The position numbers and the translations under genes were made by a program. From positions 11,281 through 49,583 of the forward strand of contig NW_014040294.1 in the NCBI RefSeq assembly GCF_001186125.1: 38,303 nt of DNA, in the 5' to 3' direction. The notes beneath the pieces were generated by a model, which saw only the letters and a program-made list of their open reading frames with translations, was not told the origin of the DNA and searched no databases. The stretch is from Sphaeroforma arctica JP610 (taxonomy: Eukaryota > Opisthokonta > Ichthyosporea > Ichthyophonida). How positions within the stretch are numbered: position 1 is the stretch's first letter; each line of letters begins with the position of its first letter. Positions 1 to 11,710 of the stretch are shown here, piece after piece.

Positions 1-40
<40 letters not shown>

Positions 41-100
41 GTGTGTGTGTGTCTCTGTGTGTGTGTGTTTGTTTGTGGTGTGTGTGTGTGGTTGTTTGTG
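1..100. repeat. (TG)n microsatellite
   Basis: An almost uninterrupted TG dinucleotide run with a few TC and TTTG interruptions opens the window. It is simple sequence with no coding content. Confidence 0.95.
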
Positions 101-1107
101 TGTATACGTATACGTATGTATCCGTATATGTATGTATTTATACGAAGTATATGTTCAGTCTGTAAATAATGAACGAATGGTGTAGGAATAGAAGGAGTGT
201 TTGGTGGTAACGTGAGTGTTGCTATGTTTTTTAGATCCAAGCTATAAACAAACATGTATATAAACATCAATCTCACATGCTCAACATCCTCATTTGGTAA
301 ATGTAGATATACAAATACAGCTTTTGCAATAGTATATATGTAGTGGCTGTGCTTGTTCCTGACACTCGTGTGTGTACCATCTGTGCTCGTTGGTTGCATG
401 CGTGATTCATTTATCATATATCCATAGCAAAACAAATCGAGACGTGTAAATGTACATGCACGCATTACAGGTGAAGTGTCTGCATGTTTATTGATTGCTA
501 CGTATACACAGTATATGCACAATGTATATCCATATGCTATGTAGAGACCACAAGTGCAGTTTGTCTATAGGAAGTATATGAGGCAGTACAATGACTGTCC
601 TTAATACTCTCGCGTACATGGCAAGCGTGCACTCTCGTGTACAGGACATGCGTGTGCATCCATACATGTACCCGTGTATCTATACAACAGCAGGAATGAA
701 GAATCAGTATCATTACAAGCGCAAACATAACAATTGAACAGGAGCGCACATACGTCGTGGACGCCCGGGCGATTTCCCAATCGATGAGGTGCTGGAATAG
801 GACGACATCTGTTCTACCTCGAAGGAGCACAACCTTATATATATATACTACAATATATTTCTTCTGATTGAATGTGTACTTGATACACTATGGCTGTTCA
901 AATGAGTATATGTGTATATACTACACTATATCGGACGTATATTGATTGTATATCATGCGTATATCGATTTGAATGAATGTATGTTTAATACACTATATCG
1001 ATTTACTGATTAGATTTTCTTTTTTGATTAAGCTATACTTATCGAATAAGCTTTCAACTACGGAGTACGGACCTGCCGAATTTTGATATACAATGTGATT
1101 ACAAAGG

Positions 1108-1112
<5 letters not shown>

Positions 1113-1159
<47 letters not shown>
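1113..1159. repeat. (AT)n microsatellite
   Basis: Uninterrupted AT dinucleotide run of about 47 bases. Confidence 0.95.
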
Positions 1160-1160
<1 letters not shown>

Positions 1161-1657
1161 GTGCAGTTGTATTACACTACTTCAAGTGCCTTTGTGATGA
1201 TACTTTATTATGTTGAGAGTTAGCAATGTGATGCGAGGCGCTAGAGTTATCAAGACTAAATCCACGATAAGGTATACCTAGATCACTCTATATGCAGACT
1301 CGACTGTCTAGTCGAGAGCGTTTATTTGTGTACACTACAGAGACTACACCGCATACACTTTAATATATATATCTGCGCGTACACATCTCATATCTCCCCA
1401 TCTCCCCAGATCTCGTTAAAAAAGTGATTTGATCTATACTCTTACTTGTCCAGTCATCGTGATGATGAGAAATCAGGAAAAGGCGAAATTAGAACATCCT
1501 AATATATTGACCCAGTCCAATTTCTAGAGAGGACTCGGGACATAACTCACATCAGAAGGCTACTATTGCCATTGCTGTTGCGTTGGCTTATTCCCTGGTA
1601 ATACACCAAGATCCAAAAACCGGATTTTGGGGCTAGGACTCTAGAGACTAGGGGCCA

Positions 1658-1704
1658 GAACCCTAAACCCTAAAACCCTCCTGAGATTTTACAAAGGGTT
1701 TTAG
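1658..1704. repeat. Telomere-like CCCTAAA motifs in foldback arrangement
   Basis: Two to three CCCTAAA/CCCTAAAA units are followed after 15 bases by their reverse complement. CTAAAACCCT at 1670-1679 pairs perfectly with AGGGTTTTAG at 1695-1704. The unit matches the TTTAGGG/TTTTAGGG class of telomere repeat. A longer array of the same motif lies at 29683-29757. Confidence 0.7.
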
Positions 1705-2295
1705 AGTTTTGGGTCTAGAGCTTCATTTCCTTGTTCGATTTTGTCCTCACCTCTCTCGAACTGAATAGGACCACACCTAATGGCACTTCTATTCTATGTA
1801 CCTCCGCAAAATATACCGACACACGTCCTCCGAGAAATCCAACACCATTTTCTTAAGCGTTTCTTCAGAACTTCAAGCAAAATGATGATGATACCATCAG
1901 AGTCTGATCTAAACGGGTATCACTGGTCGTACGTGAAGCTGAGCTCCAGAAGACCATCTTATCACCGATCTTCATCCAGGAGATGTTCCTTACCGGCCCA
2001 GGAAACGCTGAAAAGGAAATAGTGAATCACTATCTCATCAACCACTGCGACAGACTGTCCGTATCACCCATCCATATGTGCGAACAGATTGAGGTGTGGC
2101 ACCGGATCAATCCTGTGGCCCCTGTTTGTCGCACGTACAGTCGCGGTTACTGCCTCTATCTCAGGCTCACAGGGATCCAAAGCCACTACCACCGAGCCCT
2201 TGCTAGCCCCACTTCTCCAACACAATGATGAGCTTGAACATCTGTGAACATCTACCAACCGCGCACTCCGGGGTCCGATCCCCTGCTTTGTGTGA

Positions 2296-2436
2296 TGCGA
2301 AGATTTCCACAGGGCAAATGCTTGCTCCCGTGCATGTGGAAAATGCACCCAGAAAGGTCACGCCTGCACCAAGTATACAGCCACTAGTCTCTCCTGCAGT
2401 GTTTGCTTTAGACTAAACCATATTGATACAGTTTGC
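2296..2436 (+). pseudogene. Fossil C: Gag zinc-knuckle region
   Basis: A cysteine/histidine-rich stretch ends in a textbook retroviral zinc knuckle, CX2CX4HX4C (CSVCFRLNHIDTVC, 2395-2436). Just before it lies a second cluster (CGKCTQKGHAC). In Ty3-type elements such knuckles sit at the end of Gag and bind the element RNA during particle assembly. This knuckle is what identifies the remnant upstream of its pol-like parts. Fossil A has a related knuckle with longer spacing. Confidence 0.75.
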
Positions 2437-3169
2437 TCCAAAAGAACCAACTTTCTTTTTGTTTTCCTTATGTGTTTCCTAAACTTGCTAAACTCAGCCC
2501 GTCCGCTCCGACCCACCCAAAATATCAACTACTTAATGATGGCGGAGCCCCCCTGTATTTACTCTACACTATATTCTATGTAGCATCCCCTCAAGAACCT
2601 GGAACATGGGTCTTTCATCATATTACTTGCGAACGAAAGTACACGTCATATTCGCACCGTAAGCATATACATCGCTGAGCGATAGTATTCAGCAACAACT
2701 AGTTTCCCAGAACCAACTCCAAGATGCTGTATTTACCCTCCAATTCCCAGTTAACAAGCATGTAGACTTATCACCTCCACTATGGCACCAGTTCACTTGG
2801 CTCTCTCACGTACACAGGGTGGCTACCGTCTCTACTACGACCAACTCCTAGCTTTAGCACAACCACCAGCAGCAGCGCGCAGCCTCAGGGCCTCCACAAC
2901 CCCCACTAGTCCGCCACCATGCACTCGGTCTCCTACAGTTGATACCCGACCCCACAGTCGCCCCAATCTCAACGCAACCTCTCACTCCCGTAGCACCACC
3001 CTCTATACCCCCCACAGTAGCTCCACTTACTACTTTCCCGATCGCCGATGCATCATACAACACACCTTAATCAGACATACGATGCCTATTACCGCACTTT
3101 CGGCCACCGCAGCCGCACGACCACCCTCAGAGTGGCCGCCAGAGATAATGTCACACTCATTCCGCCCCA

Positions 3170-3530
3170 TTCACCGGGCGGGGATACAGAAGAGTTGATG
3201 CTGAATCGCGCGTATTTTTTACAGGCCACGAACTATCTCAACTACGTCCTCACCTTGGACCTTTTTGCCTCAACCAAAACTGACCAGCTCACTAGATTCT
3301 TGTGGTGGTATCACTACCGACTGACGTAAGGTCCACCTCTTACCTCAGAGCTTCTGGACACCGTTGTCACAATGGGTGTCCAACTGGCATTAGTAGTACC
3401 ACTACGCCCATGTGCAGCGTGGTGGAACAAGTTTATTGCCCCCATACAATGCCCCCCGTACATAATCCACAGCCCATCCTTCACTTCAAACACCACGGCA
3501 CGGTTGCCGTGGGTAAGCTCTCATGAATGT
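3170..3530 (+). pseudogene. Fossil C: RNase H tail and methylase-like segment
   Basis: An RNase H end resembling the HIPGETNVLSDMLSR motif of fossil B (here HSPGGDTEELMLNR) is followed by LTLDLFASTKTDQLTRF. Further on come a PPL box and a hydrophobic strand (LALVVPLRPCAAWW). The order and spacing match the D-M-FA ... SPPW ... LCCP segment of fossil A and the equivalent in B. In DIRS-type elements this segment is annotated as an adenine-methylase-like domain. The assignment rests on motif similarity only. Confidence 0.5.
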
Positions 3531-3699
3531 TCATCCTTGTAGCCTTAATAGGCCCCCTCCACACCACAATCATCCCTGACGACAATTTTAAGGCTGCCAT
3601 CTGATACGCCACGGTACACCCTGCTTAAACACTGCCCTTCGGGCAAGATCAGGGCAACCAAGGTATTGTCTCACTCTACATCTCCCACAGCCTACGGTA

Positions 3700-4000
3700 T
3701 TCCAGGAAAACAGCTCAGCTTTGATCTCTAAGATCCGATGCCTGCCGACCGATACGGAAATTGTTATGCGTTGAACATAGTCGATGCTGGTAGTAGACAC
3801 CGCCATCACAGCGACCGTATTGACAAGACACATGAATGAACTTATCAAAGCTCTACTTATCCGCATCCCTCGTCAATGAAAGACTCACACCCTGCTTACA
3901 GATGGTGATTCTACTTTCACCAGAAACACGGAAGCCATGATACTTGCCTGCGGCAATAAACTCCCCAGATACCCCCCAACCCAGCGGCAAAATGAAGAAT
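3700..4000 (+). pseudogene. Fossil C: integrase core remnant
   Basis: Motifs resembling the DDE integrase core of fossil B are visible: a D-x2-PMP box followed by N-x-Y-x-L-N-I-V-D, then a T-D-G-D-x-T-F box, then a PP-x2-RQN-E motif like the usual PP..PQ.NG.E. The parts are in the expected order. The remnant ends at the border with the LTR of fossil A. Confidence 0.55.
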
Positions 4001-4006
4001 GTCCTC

Positions 4007-4771
4007 TGTAAGTTTTGGTCTATCAAAGCGATATTAACGCCATTGAGTAATTAAACGCTTAGGTTAAGTCTAAGTATAGTGAAATTCGAAATAAATAAAC
4101 GAAATGAGTCTTTCAGTAAAGTTATGTATGTCTCGTGAAAACAGCAATACTCTGAACGATTGTGAGGCTGAGACATTGGCTATATATAATACTCTCAGTA
4201 CTGTTGTCGTCGAAGGGATTTTATTTAGTGTTTCGTTGTCGCTCTATTAAAAACTATGGTATGTTTCGTTGGGGCGAATCCGAGAGACTCATAAAATCCT
4301 ATCTTGAAAAAAATGAAAATGAAAAATTTAAATATTCCTGATATCCATAGTTATTGCACTAACCAATAACTTGCCACTTAACAAGAATTACCGACTTAGC
4401 CTTCATCAGACTGGCACATCTGGTTGGCTGAACGGCGGATAAACTAAGCAACGCTAATAGTGCCTAGAAACCTATGTTCGGTTGAGCCATCTCGCTACCG
4501 AAGTATTCAGATATAAATAGATTTGGAAAGTAAATATAGTTCTATTAATAGAACTAGACTAAATCTTATGTTTGGTATTTTACTGGGGCCTTTTAATGGC
4601 CTTGTCCAAATATCTGATATGTAAAATGGAAAAGGTATTAATTAATAAAACCGTTAAACCCCATTTAGGAAACTTGAGTTCCTCGTACTATTAAGAGTAC
4701 GTTTATAGTTTACGTACTGCTTAAGAGTACGTTTATAACATAGAGTCTAATGTGGAAGCCCGGCTATTACA
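4007..4771 (-). repeat. Fossil A: 3' LTR (765 bp)
   Basis: The left copy is bounded on the plus strand by TGTAAG at 4007 and CTATTACA ending at 4771. It aligns to 11711-12273 over its first 560 bases or so. The remaining 200 bases are present only here. Within them (the U3 end in element orientation) a 17-base direct repeat, TTAAGAGTACGTTTATA, occurs at 4691-4707 and 4721-4737, a typical enhancer-like arrangement. Confidence 0.88.
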
Positions 4772-4783
4772 CAGCCCCCACCC
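4772..4783 (-). other. Fossil A: polypurine tract
   Basis: The minus strand reads GGGTGGGGGCTG directly before the start of the 3' LTR. This is the expected position and composition for the plus-strand primer of an LTR retrotransposon, and it fixes the LTR boundary. Confidence 0.75.
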
Positions 4784-4799
4784 AGCTTCGGGATCCAAG

Positions 4800-5560
4800 A
4801 GAGACTAGTTGCTCACTCAAGCCGGTTTTGGATTTACAATGCGAGAAGGAAAAACGGGTCGAAAACATTAAGTAGCATAACGTATAGTTAATGTTTCTCA
4901 GGCGGAGAAGTGAAGCGTTCTCGGTTACCCTATGAGTTTTGGGCTTAGGTCCAGTAGGTCCGTGGTGGTCGTCTGGACGTTTCTTACGCTTCAGTGTCTT
5001 AAGCACATATGAAGGGGATGGAAACATGCTATCTTTTTCAGCTTGTGACTTATGCAGGCGTTTACGCCATTTTCGATTAAAGGCTTTTAAATAGTCTTGA
5101 TTATCGAAAGCATCTGAAGTCAACTCAGCAATTGTACCGTCTATAAAGCCTGTACGATAGCATGTATAGCCTCCCTTATACGTTCTCCAAATAATGTCTT
5201 TAAATTCAGAACGATCAAGAGGGGCATTAGAGTCATGTCTTCTTGCGAGAAAAATCTCAGTAGTCGGAATCCGACTAGTGCCTATATTTAAAGCACTGGA
5301 ACCGTCGGGGTTATTAACCTCATAGGTTCTACTTTTAACGTCAGCTACAGAGATTATATATGGTCATATCCATTTAGATGTTAATACAGTAGCATCGGAA
5401 ATACGTTGACGGATGTTAACTCTGTCTCCAAACTGATACTCTGCTATCTTTTTGGTAGCATTCCGTCTATTTTGCCTTTTTAATAAGGCAATATTGCGTG
5501 TTTCTCGCAAGCAAAGACATACACCGTTGTAAATACGTTATACCTTCTCTAACCATGGTA
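4800..5560 (-). pseudogene. Fossil A: integrase C-terminal region
   Basis: Minus-strand frames downstream of the integrase core contain a stretch (W-x-PYIISVADVKSRTYEV) similar in layout to the GPY/F module of Ty3-type integrases. A basic tail rich in K and R follows. A chromodomain like that of fossil B is not evident. The region is broken. Confidence 0.45.
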
Positions 5561-5724
5561 ACTCATGGTGACTAGGTTCGTCCTTGTTAAAAGGTATTTT
5601 TAACTCACTATATCTGCCACGACAATAGTGAGCGGGTGTTGTACCTGTAACCGGATCAGCACACTCGTTCATCTGTGTTTGTACCCACTTAAGGTGGTAC
5701 GGCCAATCATCTGCATCATCCGTT

Positions 5725-6010
5725 AATGCAGTACGTAAGAAGAACTTAAGTCTTTTATGGCGCGTTTCATTCGCGCCTTGTGTTTGCGGTTTATATGGTA
5801 CACCCTTTTATGACACATGCCTGATACGAGTACTAACGATTCCATTACGTCATCGCAGAACTCGCTACCGTTATCAGTGCACATTATACCTGACCACCCG
5901 TGGTCAGCAAAGACTTGGCAACATAATTCTGCCATGGTCTGCGTACTCTTGTCCTTTAAAGAATAGAGCAAGTTATACCGTGACGCCACATCAAAGAAGT
6001 GGCCAATGAT
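5725..6010 (-). pseudogene. Fossil A: integrase core
   Basis: Contains YNLLYSLKDKSTQTMAE followed by CTDNGSEF, the second catalytic Asp box of retroviral-type DDE integrases (TDNGxEF). It lies directly downstream of the zinc-binding segment and upstream of the C-terminal module. The domain normally inserts element DNA into the genome. Here it is a broken fossil. Confidence 0.75.
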
Positions 6011-6760
6011 GACCCCTACGCCATGGAACATCTTCAGTCACATTCTTAAGCGGTGCGAACCCATAGCGCTTAATCTGGTTGAGATCACAGTCTGTACATG
6101 ACTGATATACTCTGTCAACTAAAGTTGCCAGCTTAGGGTGCGATCCCATTTCGCTTAGCATCTTTAAGTGCATCTACTACGTTCTGGTGCTTCAGCTTAT
6201 GGTTTTGCGTCAGCCAAGGTGGCATACGTAGCGGTCGCCTGTGTGCTCGGACGTAGGCAGGTCAACCAGATCAATGATGGCCCTGCGCCATGGAACATCT
6301 TCAGTCACACTCTTAAGCGGTGCGAACCCATAGCGCTTAATCTGGTTGAGATCACAGTCTGTACATGACTGATATACTCTGTCAACTAAAGTTGCCAGCT
6401 TAGGGGTGCGACTCCCTACCTTTCGTGATACGTAGCGGTCGCCTGTGTGCTCGGACGTAGGCAGGTCAACCAGATCAATGATGGCCCTGCGCCATGGAAC
6501 ATCTTCAGTCACACTCTTAAGCGGTGCGAACCCATAGCGCTTAATCTGGTTGAGATCACAGTCTGTACATGACTGATATACTCTGTCAACTAAAGTTGCC
6601 AGCTTAGGGTGCGCGATCCCATTTCGCTTAGCATCTTTAAGTGCGTCTACTACGTTCTGGTGTTTCAGCTTATGGTTTTGCGTCAGCCAAGCAAGAATGT
6701 TTTTATCATTCTGCTCCTCCAGAATAAAGGTAGGGTGTTGAGAATTCACTTGCGTGGTCT
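5990..6760 (-). repeat. Fossil A: integrase N-terminal zinc-binding segment in three copies
   Basis: A segment coding for VYQSCTDCDLNQIKRYGF and flanking residues occurs three times in near-identical form, at about 6027-6142, 6295-6409 and 6498-6613. The last two are about 203 bases apart. CTDC supplies the CC half of the HHCC zinc-binding motif. Neighbouring DNA (about 6146-6225 and 6620-6690) is also repeated, so whole blocks were duplicated. The near identity contrasts with the roughly 7% LTR divergence and points to a recent duplication or an assembly error. Confidence 0.8.
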
Positions 6761-7189
6761 CTAAGTCTGTAGTGTTTCCAGACTCCTGTCCTTCTTTCGA
6801 TTTTAAGCGCTCGTGTGCGTTTGATACACCTGACTTATTTAATAGTCGCATTATATGTGTATATGCTTCAGGATTATCTTTCATTAATCCCTTTAAAAAT
6901 AGGGGTTGAAAGACTTCAGGCTTGGACTTTATGTTATTAAACAGAGTCCTAGCTAGAGACTGACGCTTCTTGACTGTAGTGTCATTAGTAGATTGTATTT
7001 CTTGTGCACAGACTTCAAGTGCTGTGTTGCCTTTGAACTGCTTAACGTTCAATTTAGTAGAGAGTGGAATCTCTGATTCTTTGACCTTGTTAAGGAAGGT
7101 CTCAGAATCCTATACGACATATTATAGTATGTCTCCAGGGTGTCTTCTGGACGGCTCGGGCACCCTGATATAGGAAAGTATCTACTTCC

Positions 7190-7567
7190 CTATCTAAATA
7201 TATTGGCTCGCATTGTAACATGCTTATTAATATATTGAGCCATGGAATTTTTACTCCGTAATGGGCAACACAACGTGATGGTAGCTTTGTGTATATGAAC
7301 ATAATTTAGTAATTGGGCAATTAACTGCCATGGTGGACTAGCCCACGCATTATGTTCGGAGAGGTCTAGTTGGAAGGCATCTCCTATAGGATGATTTAAA
7401 GTCCTGTAATTCTTAAGTTGTGCATTATGATGTGCAGCAAACATGTCAACTGTATGTGGCCCAAATACCTTTTGAGCCAGTTCAAACCACCTGGGGTTAC
7501 ATTTCCAATCAGTGGCTAGTAACTCACGTACGGATTTATTACAGTCCGGTACAAAGCGTGATAACAT
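7190..7567 (-). pseudogene. Fossil A: methylase-like segment between RNase H and integrase
   Basis: The minus-strand translation has FGPHTVDMFAAHHNAQL, then AWASPPWQLIAQLL, then a hydrophobic strand TITLCCPLRS. A D-(L/M)-FA box, a (N/S)PPW box and a strand ending in (V/C)P are the landmarks of the domain annotated as N6-adenine-methylase-like in DIRS-type retroelements. (D/N/S)PP(Y/F/W) is the catalytic motif of that enzyme class. Finding it in a Ty3-order element with a DDE integrase is unusual in my knowledge. Enzymatic activity is not shown by the sequence. Confidence 0.6.
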
Positions 7568-7650
7568 ATCCGGTAAATGGTTATGTATCCCTGGTAGATG
7601 TTCGATATCAAATGAAACTTTGATATTGTATCAAGCCATCGGCTCAGTAA

Positions 7651-8640
7651 TTAAGAGTCGGGCTTCATTTCCTTCATATATTGAAGGGACTTCTGATCAC
7701 ACATCAGCGTAAAAGCTGTTCCGTATAAGTAATCGCGGAAGTGTGTTAAAGCTGCTACTATGGCTAGTAGCTCTTGCTTCACAGTTGGATAATTCAACTG
7801 TGATGCATTCATTGCTCGGCTAAAGAATTGTATATACCTAGGTTTATTATCTATAACCTGGTATAGTACACCTCCGAGTGCTAAGTCTGATGCGTCCGTT
7901 GCTATTTCAAAAGGCACGCCATCGACTGGTCCTTGTACAACAGGGGCTTGTTGGACTGCGTGCTTGAGCGCTTTAAATGCGTCATCACACTCTTTAGTCC
8001 ACAAGTCTCCTAGTTTGCCTTTATGACATCTTAAGTGTCCAAAGGGTTTAAGATAATCAGCCAAATGTGGTACTCCATCTGAAAAGAAGTTTACAAACCC
8101 ACACATGCTGTTCACATCTCTTCCTGTATTTGGTGTTCGCCTATCTAACAGGTGTTCCACCTTACCGGGGTCGATTTTAATACCTTCCTCAGATATACGG
8201 TAGTCTAAGAATTGTATTTCGCTCATGGCAAAGTGATATTTCTTCTCGTTATTCTTGAAGTTTTGTTCGTTGAGTCTCTGAAGGACTCGCCTGACTAATG
8301 CGGCATGTTCGCCCTTAGTCTTAGAAAAGTTAGGCATGTCTGCGAACATTTCTCCATTACTTGTTGGAAGAATGCTGGTAAGGAGTGCAACCCGAAAGGT
8401 GCCCCTCTAAACCTGTATTGTTTACCTTTCCAGGGAAAACTAAAGTACTTACGATGATGATACCCCTGTGTTAGGTCTATGGATGTAAACACCGTAGCAC
8501 CTTCCATTCGTCTCAGTAACTCGTTTATACGAGGTAGATGGAAACTATGAGTCGGCAATAACTTAATTATTGGACTCATATCTAGACATACTCTGACTTT
8601 CTGAAATGTTCCGTCAGAGTTGTGTTGATCAACTGCCAAT
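7651..8640 (-). pseudogene. Fossil A: reverse transcriptase and RNase H
   Basis: Reverse transcriptase motifs appear in order: VRVCLDMSPI, FTSIDLTQGYHH, RFRGAPFGLHSLPAFFQQVM, and the thumb-side stretch FLDYRISEEGIKIDPGKVE. The RNase H domain then begins with FEIATDASDLALGGVLYQ and continues with QLNYPTVKQELLAIVAAL. These are standard Ty3/gypsy signatures. Similarity to fossil B is clear but not close, so A and B are different families. The region is broken. Confidence 0.85.
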
Positions 8641-9029
8641 AATGCTAAGTTAACTGGTGTTTGTGGGTAATTGATTTCGATTACCTCATCGGATAACCAT
8701 TTCTCAACTTGTTCTTTAACTACAGCTGCGTGTCTCCAAGAAACATAGTTTCTTGTAGGGCATTTGAGCTTAGTAAAGTCTACCCTGGTTAAGTCAAGGC
8801 TGTCATATCCGTCGTTAAAACGGATGTGATCTTTATCTTCTTATTTACTAGAATCAGATCCATGATTTTGTCCGCAAAGTCAGGTATTAATGCCTTGACT
8901 GTGTCTGACGGGGGCTTATATGGTTTCAGACAGTTATCGTCTGATTGATCCTTTAATGGATCTATGTTATTTGGTAAACCAGTGACGGTTATACCTAAAG
9001 TGAGTAAATCACTCATTCCGCCTATTAAG

Positions 9030-9240
9030 TCATACTCCTGTGACATCTTATCACAGCTTGGGTAGTGATATTTCTATCATCGGCCAGGGAGATTTTAACA
9101 TCTGTGGCCATGGTATCACACGTAGAAGTTTTATCATCTACTAAAATGAGGTGAGTTGTTTGTGTTCTCCTTTCAATGTCTTTCATTGATGCAAAGCAGT
9201 CGGATATACATGAAATTTCTGAACCAGGATCAATCAATGT
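9030..9240 (-). pseudogene. Fossil A: aspartic protease region
   Basis: A motif MIDPGSEISCIS occupies the place of the retroviral (L/I)-D-T-G-A protease box, followed by a beta-rich stretch. Its position between Gag and reverse transcriptase agrees with this call. The domain would normally cleave the Gag-Pol polyprotein. Confidence 0.6.
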
Positions 9241-9336
9241 AAGGACTTTATTTACATTGCAACATACAGGTATTATTACACGCTCGTCTAAAGAGTCGTT
9301 GTATTTCCTTTGTAACGATTGTACCTGGTAGTACTT

Positions 9337-11582
9337 TCACTCCAACTTAATGTCGGGCTTTTTGTCACAAGACTTGGCGTGATAGTCATTGGTCTTCTCA
9401 CACTTGTCACACTTAGTAAGAAAGTGTGTACAGGTGGGTGCATGTCTGCCATTCCAATAGCCGTTAGGGGTCAATTGGTACGCGTCATACCCACACTGTG
9501 CGTCGGCACATTTCTTAATATCCTTCGATGAAGGTTCCTTGTCCTTCGCCTCCGCGTGCCCGTTTATTGGGTCGCGTTGATTGAGTGGAGTCGCGAGCAC
9601 GTGTCTGGTTAAGACGCGTCTGATGAGGTTTATCATCTGACGTCTGGCGTGAGAGGTATCCTTGATCAGCGAGCTCGCGTGGTTTCTTATTTACCGCCTT
9701 TCCTTTCGAGGTTGCTCGGTGTGCGGGGAAAAGAGTGGATACAGTATCATAAAACTGTTCCCACGTAAGTCGGGATAGATAAAACTTTGTTTCATGTCTC
9801 TTGTCTCGAGCCTCAGTTGCGTATTTACGTCACAACTCGGTGTATAGACTTTCACGGTCGTTGTTCCCTGTGTTCTTACAGAAAACATGCATAACCAAGA
9901 ACTCGTACCAACGCTGTGCCTTGTCCTTTGTTATATCTGGACGCTTAAGGTCAGCATCAAGTTTCAGAATGTAACTCTGAATAGGAGTATTCTCAACTGG
10001 TTCAGTTAAGATTGAACTCAGTCCTGGACTTCACATGTCCTTGCTTAATAAGGACGTAACCAACCAACACACAGCTGGCCAGTCACGACAAGTGTCTAGC
10101 TCATGCCGGTGTCGTTGCAGGATCAAGTAACTTGTTCCTGTAGGGTCAAACGACTGCATTAAAGCGGAAATCCATTGCTGAGGAGCGATATCATTCGTCT
10201 CCAGCATGACCGTAAACGCATTAAGCGTACGGGTTAGTATGTCGAGGTCATGGTTGTTTATAAACTCGATCTGCTTGCTGTTGGCATCCCAGTTCGACTT
10301 AAGTCGACTGATCTGTCCCTTGTACTTCTGGTTATCCCGGTGGTCTTGCCCACGTTGGGCCTAAAAAAGCTGATCGATGCGCTTCTGCTTGATCGCGATC
10401 ATATTAGCAAAATATGATACGTCATCAGCACGTTGCTCGTCATGGGCGATTTCCACCTTAATGGTGTAATCGTCGACCGATTTATTAAGTTCGGTCACCT
10501 CGTCAGAGTGGAAATCCTCTGCGGGCTGATGTAATGCTATGCGATCGAAGCGATTAAATTCGACTTCGTTAACACGATTACGGGAGTTTTTATTACCCCT
10601 TGTAAAGTCCATGGTCGAGGCCTTTCGGTGCTCTGTTTCTTGGATAGTAGTTGGTATTCTAATCTTAGGTGATTCATGCGTCTGGATAACATACCCAGTC
10701 TTAACTGGTTTCCGACGATTGTCATCCCAGTTGGGTAAAGGTGGCGGGGTATTTTTACCTGCCTATGGGTGTACAATACCCTCAAGGACGGGCGACTCAT
10801 GGCCGGGCGTTAGAACAGGCGAATAATTAGCTTGGAGTTCTGGTGGTAGTACCTCGTAAGGTATAGATACACTGAGCACATCTGGCTCATCTGCCGCAGG
10901 TGAGCGCTCAGGCCTTTACTCTTTTCGGGCGTAATTGACTGCCGACGTTCTGTCCACTTCTGTAGGGCTTCAGTAATGCCCGGAGAAACATGCTCGCGTA
11001 AGTGCCGTGTATGTTTTCCTGATCTATACATTCGATCTACATGTTCAACAGTCATGCCTTTCATAAGGGCGGCTAACTGATTCTTAGGATCAGTATTTTC
11101 AGTAATTAACTTACTTATGCGCGTTGGTCCAGTGGTCTCGGACGTAGATTTTTGCCACTTGAGCTTACCTCCTCTTCTGGTTCCGGTATAGGTACCTTCT
11201 ATGATTCGTCCCCTATAATTGGGGACTTTTCTTTCTGAGTTTCGTCAGAAGAATTGGCTAGGGCGTCTTGAGACGTGTCCCTTGTCTCACTTCTTGGCTT
11301 CGTAAATGCAAGCTTCGAAGTTGAGGCAATAGTTGGCCCTCGGGCTCTATCTGTAGGAGTAGTCTCCTTAATCGGAGTGGCTACATCCTTATCCGAGGTG
11401 TTGTCCTGTTGACTATTATTGTCGGAGTCAAGTGCCTCGGCTACGGTGCGGTTAAACGCATCGGCAGCAGCGGCGGTTGCTTCTGTGGCAGCAGTAGCTG
11501 CGGCAGCGCTAGCGGCTTCCCTCTCCATCGTCTTACGTTCAGCCTTGCGTTTCTTTGCAGGTGTATTTTCTTTCTTTGTCAT
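9337..11582 (-). pseudogene. Fossil A: Gag region
   Basis: The region begins with a lysine-rich and alanine-rich N-terminal stretch (MTKKENTPAKKRKAERKTME, then an Ala/Thr run) and a Ser/Thr-rich linker. It ends with a zinc-knuckle-like CX2CX6HX3C motif (CDKCEKTNDYHAKSC, about 9367-9411), preceded by a further Cys/His cluster. It lies between the 5' LTR and the protease. The middle part has no recognisable motif. The region is broken. Confidence 0.65.
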
Positions 11583-11710
11583 AATCTTAACTTATGACTT
11601 CAGTCTTTTTTTCTCAAGGAATGACTGTGCTTAGGAACAATTTCGTGGTAGTTATCTACCTTTACGTTCAAGTAGTCTAAGTAGTTAATACCTTTGCTAA
11701 CTTTAAAATG

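Larger units (their letters stand above)
101..1779. other. Non-genic stretch, no gene recognised
   Basis: AT-rich sequence with short TATA-type runs. A 97-codon minus-strand frame at 537-830 has no recognisable domain and looks like chance. A perfect 7-bp stem with a 4-base loop lies at 1299-1316 (CTCGACT, loop GTCT, AGTCGAG). The left end of the retroelement remnant that follows may lie in this stretch, but no second LTR copy exists in the window to define it. Confidence 0.6.
1780..4006 (+). mobile_element. Fossil C: eroded Ty3-type retrotransposon remnant
   Basis: Retroelement parts appear in Ty3 order on the plus strand: a Gag zinc-knuckle region, the tail of an RNase H, a methylase-like D-L-FA segment and an integrase core. 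The remnant ends abruptly at 4006, where the LTR of fossil A begins, so A was inserted into the integrase region. It is heavily broken (many breaks), most of the reverse transcriptase is unrecognisable, and no LTR can be defined. It must be older than A, whose own LTRs already differ by about 7%. The left boundary is approximate. Confidence 0.7.

Noticed and set aside
537-830. 97-codon minus-strand frame near the left end
   Set aside because: No recognisable domain; the composition follows the surrounding simple sequence.
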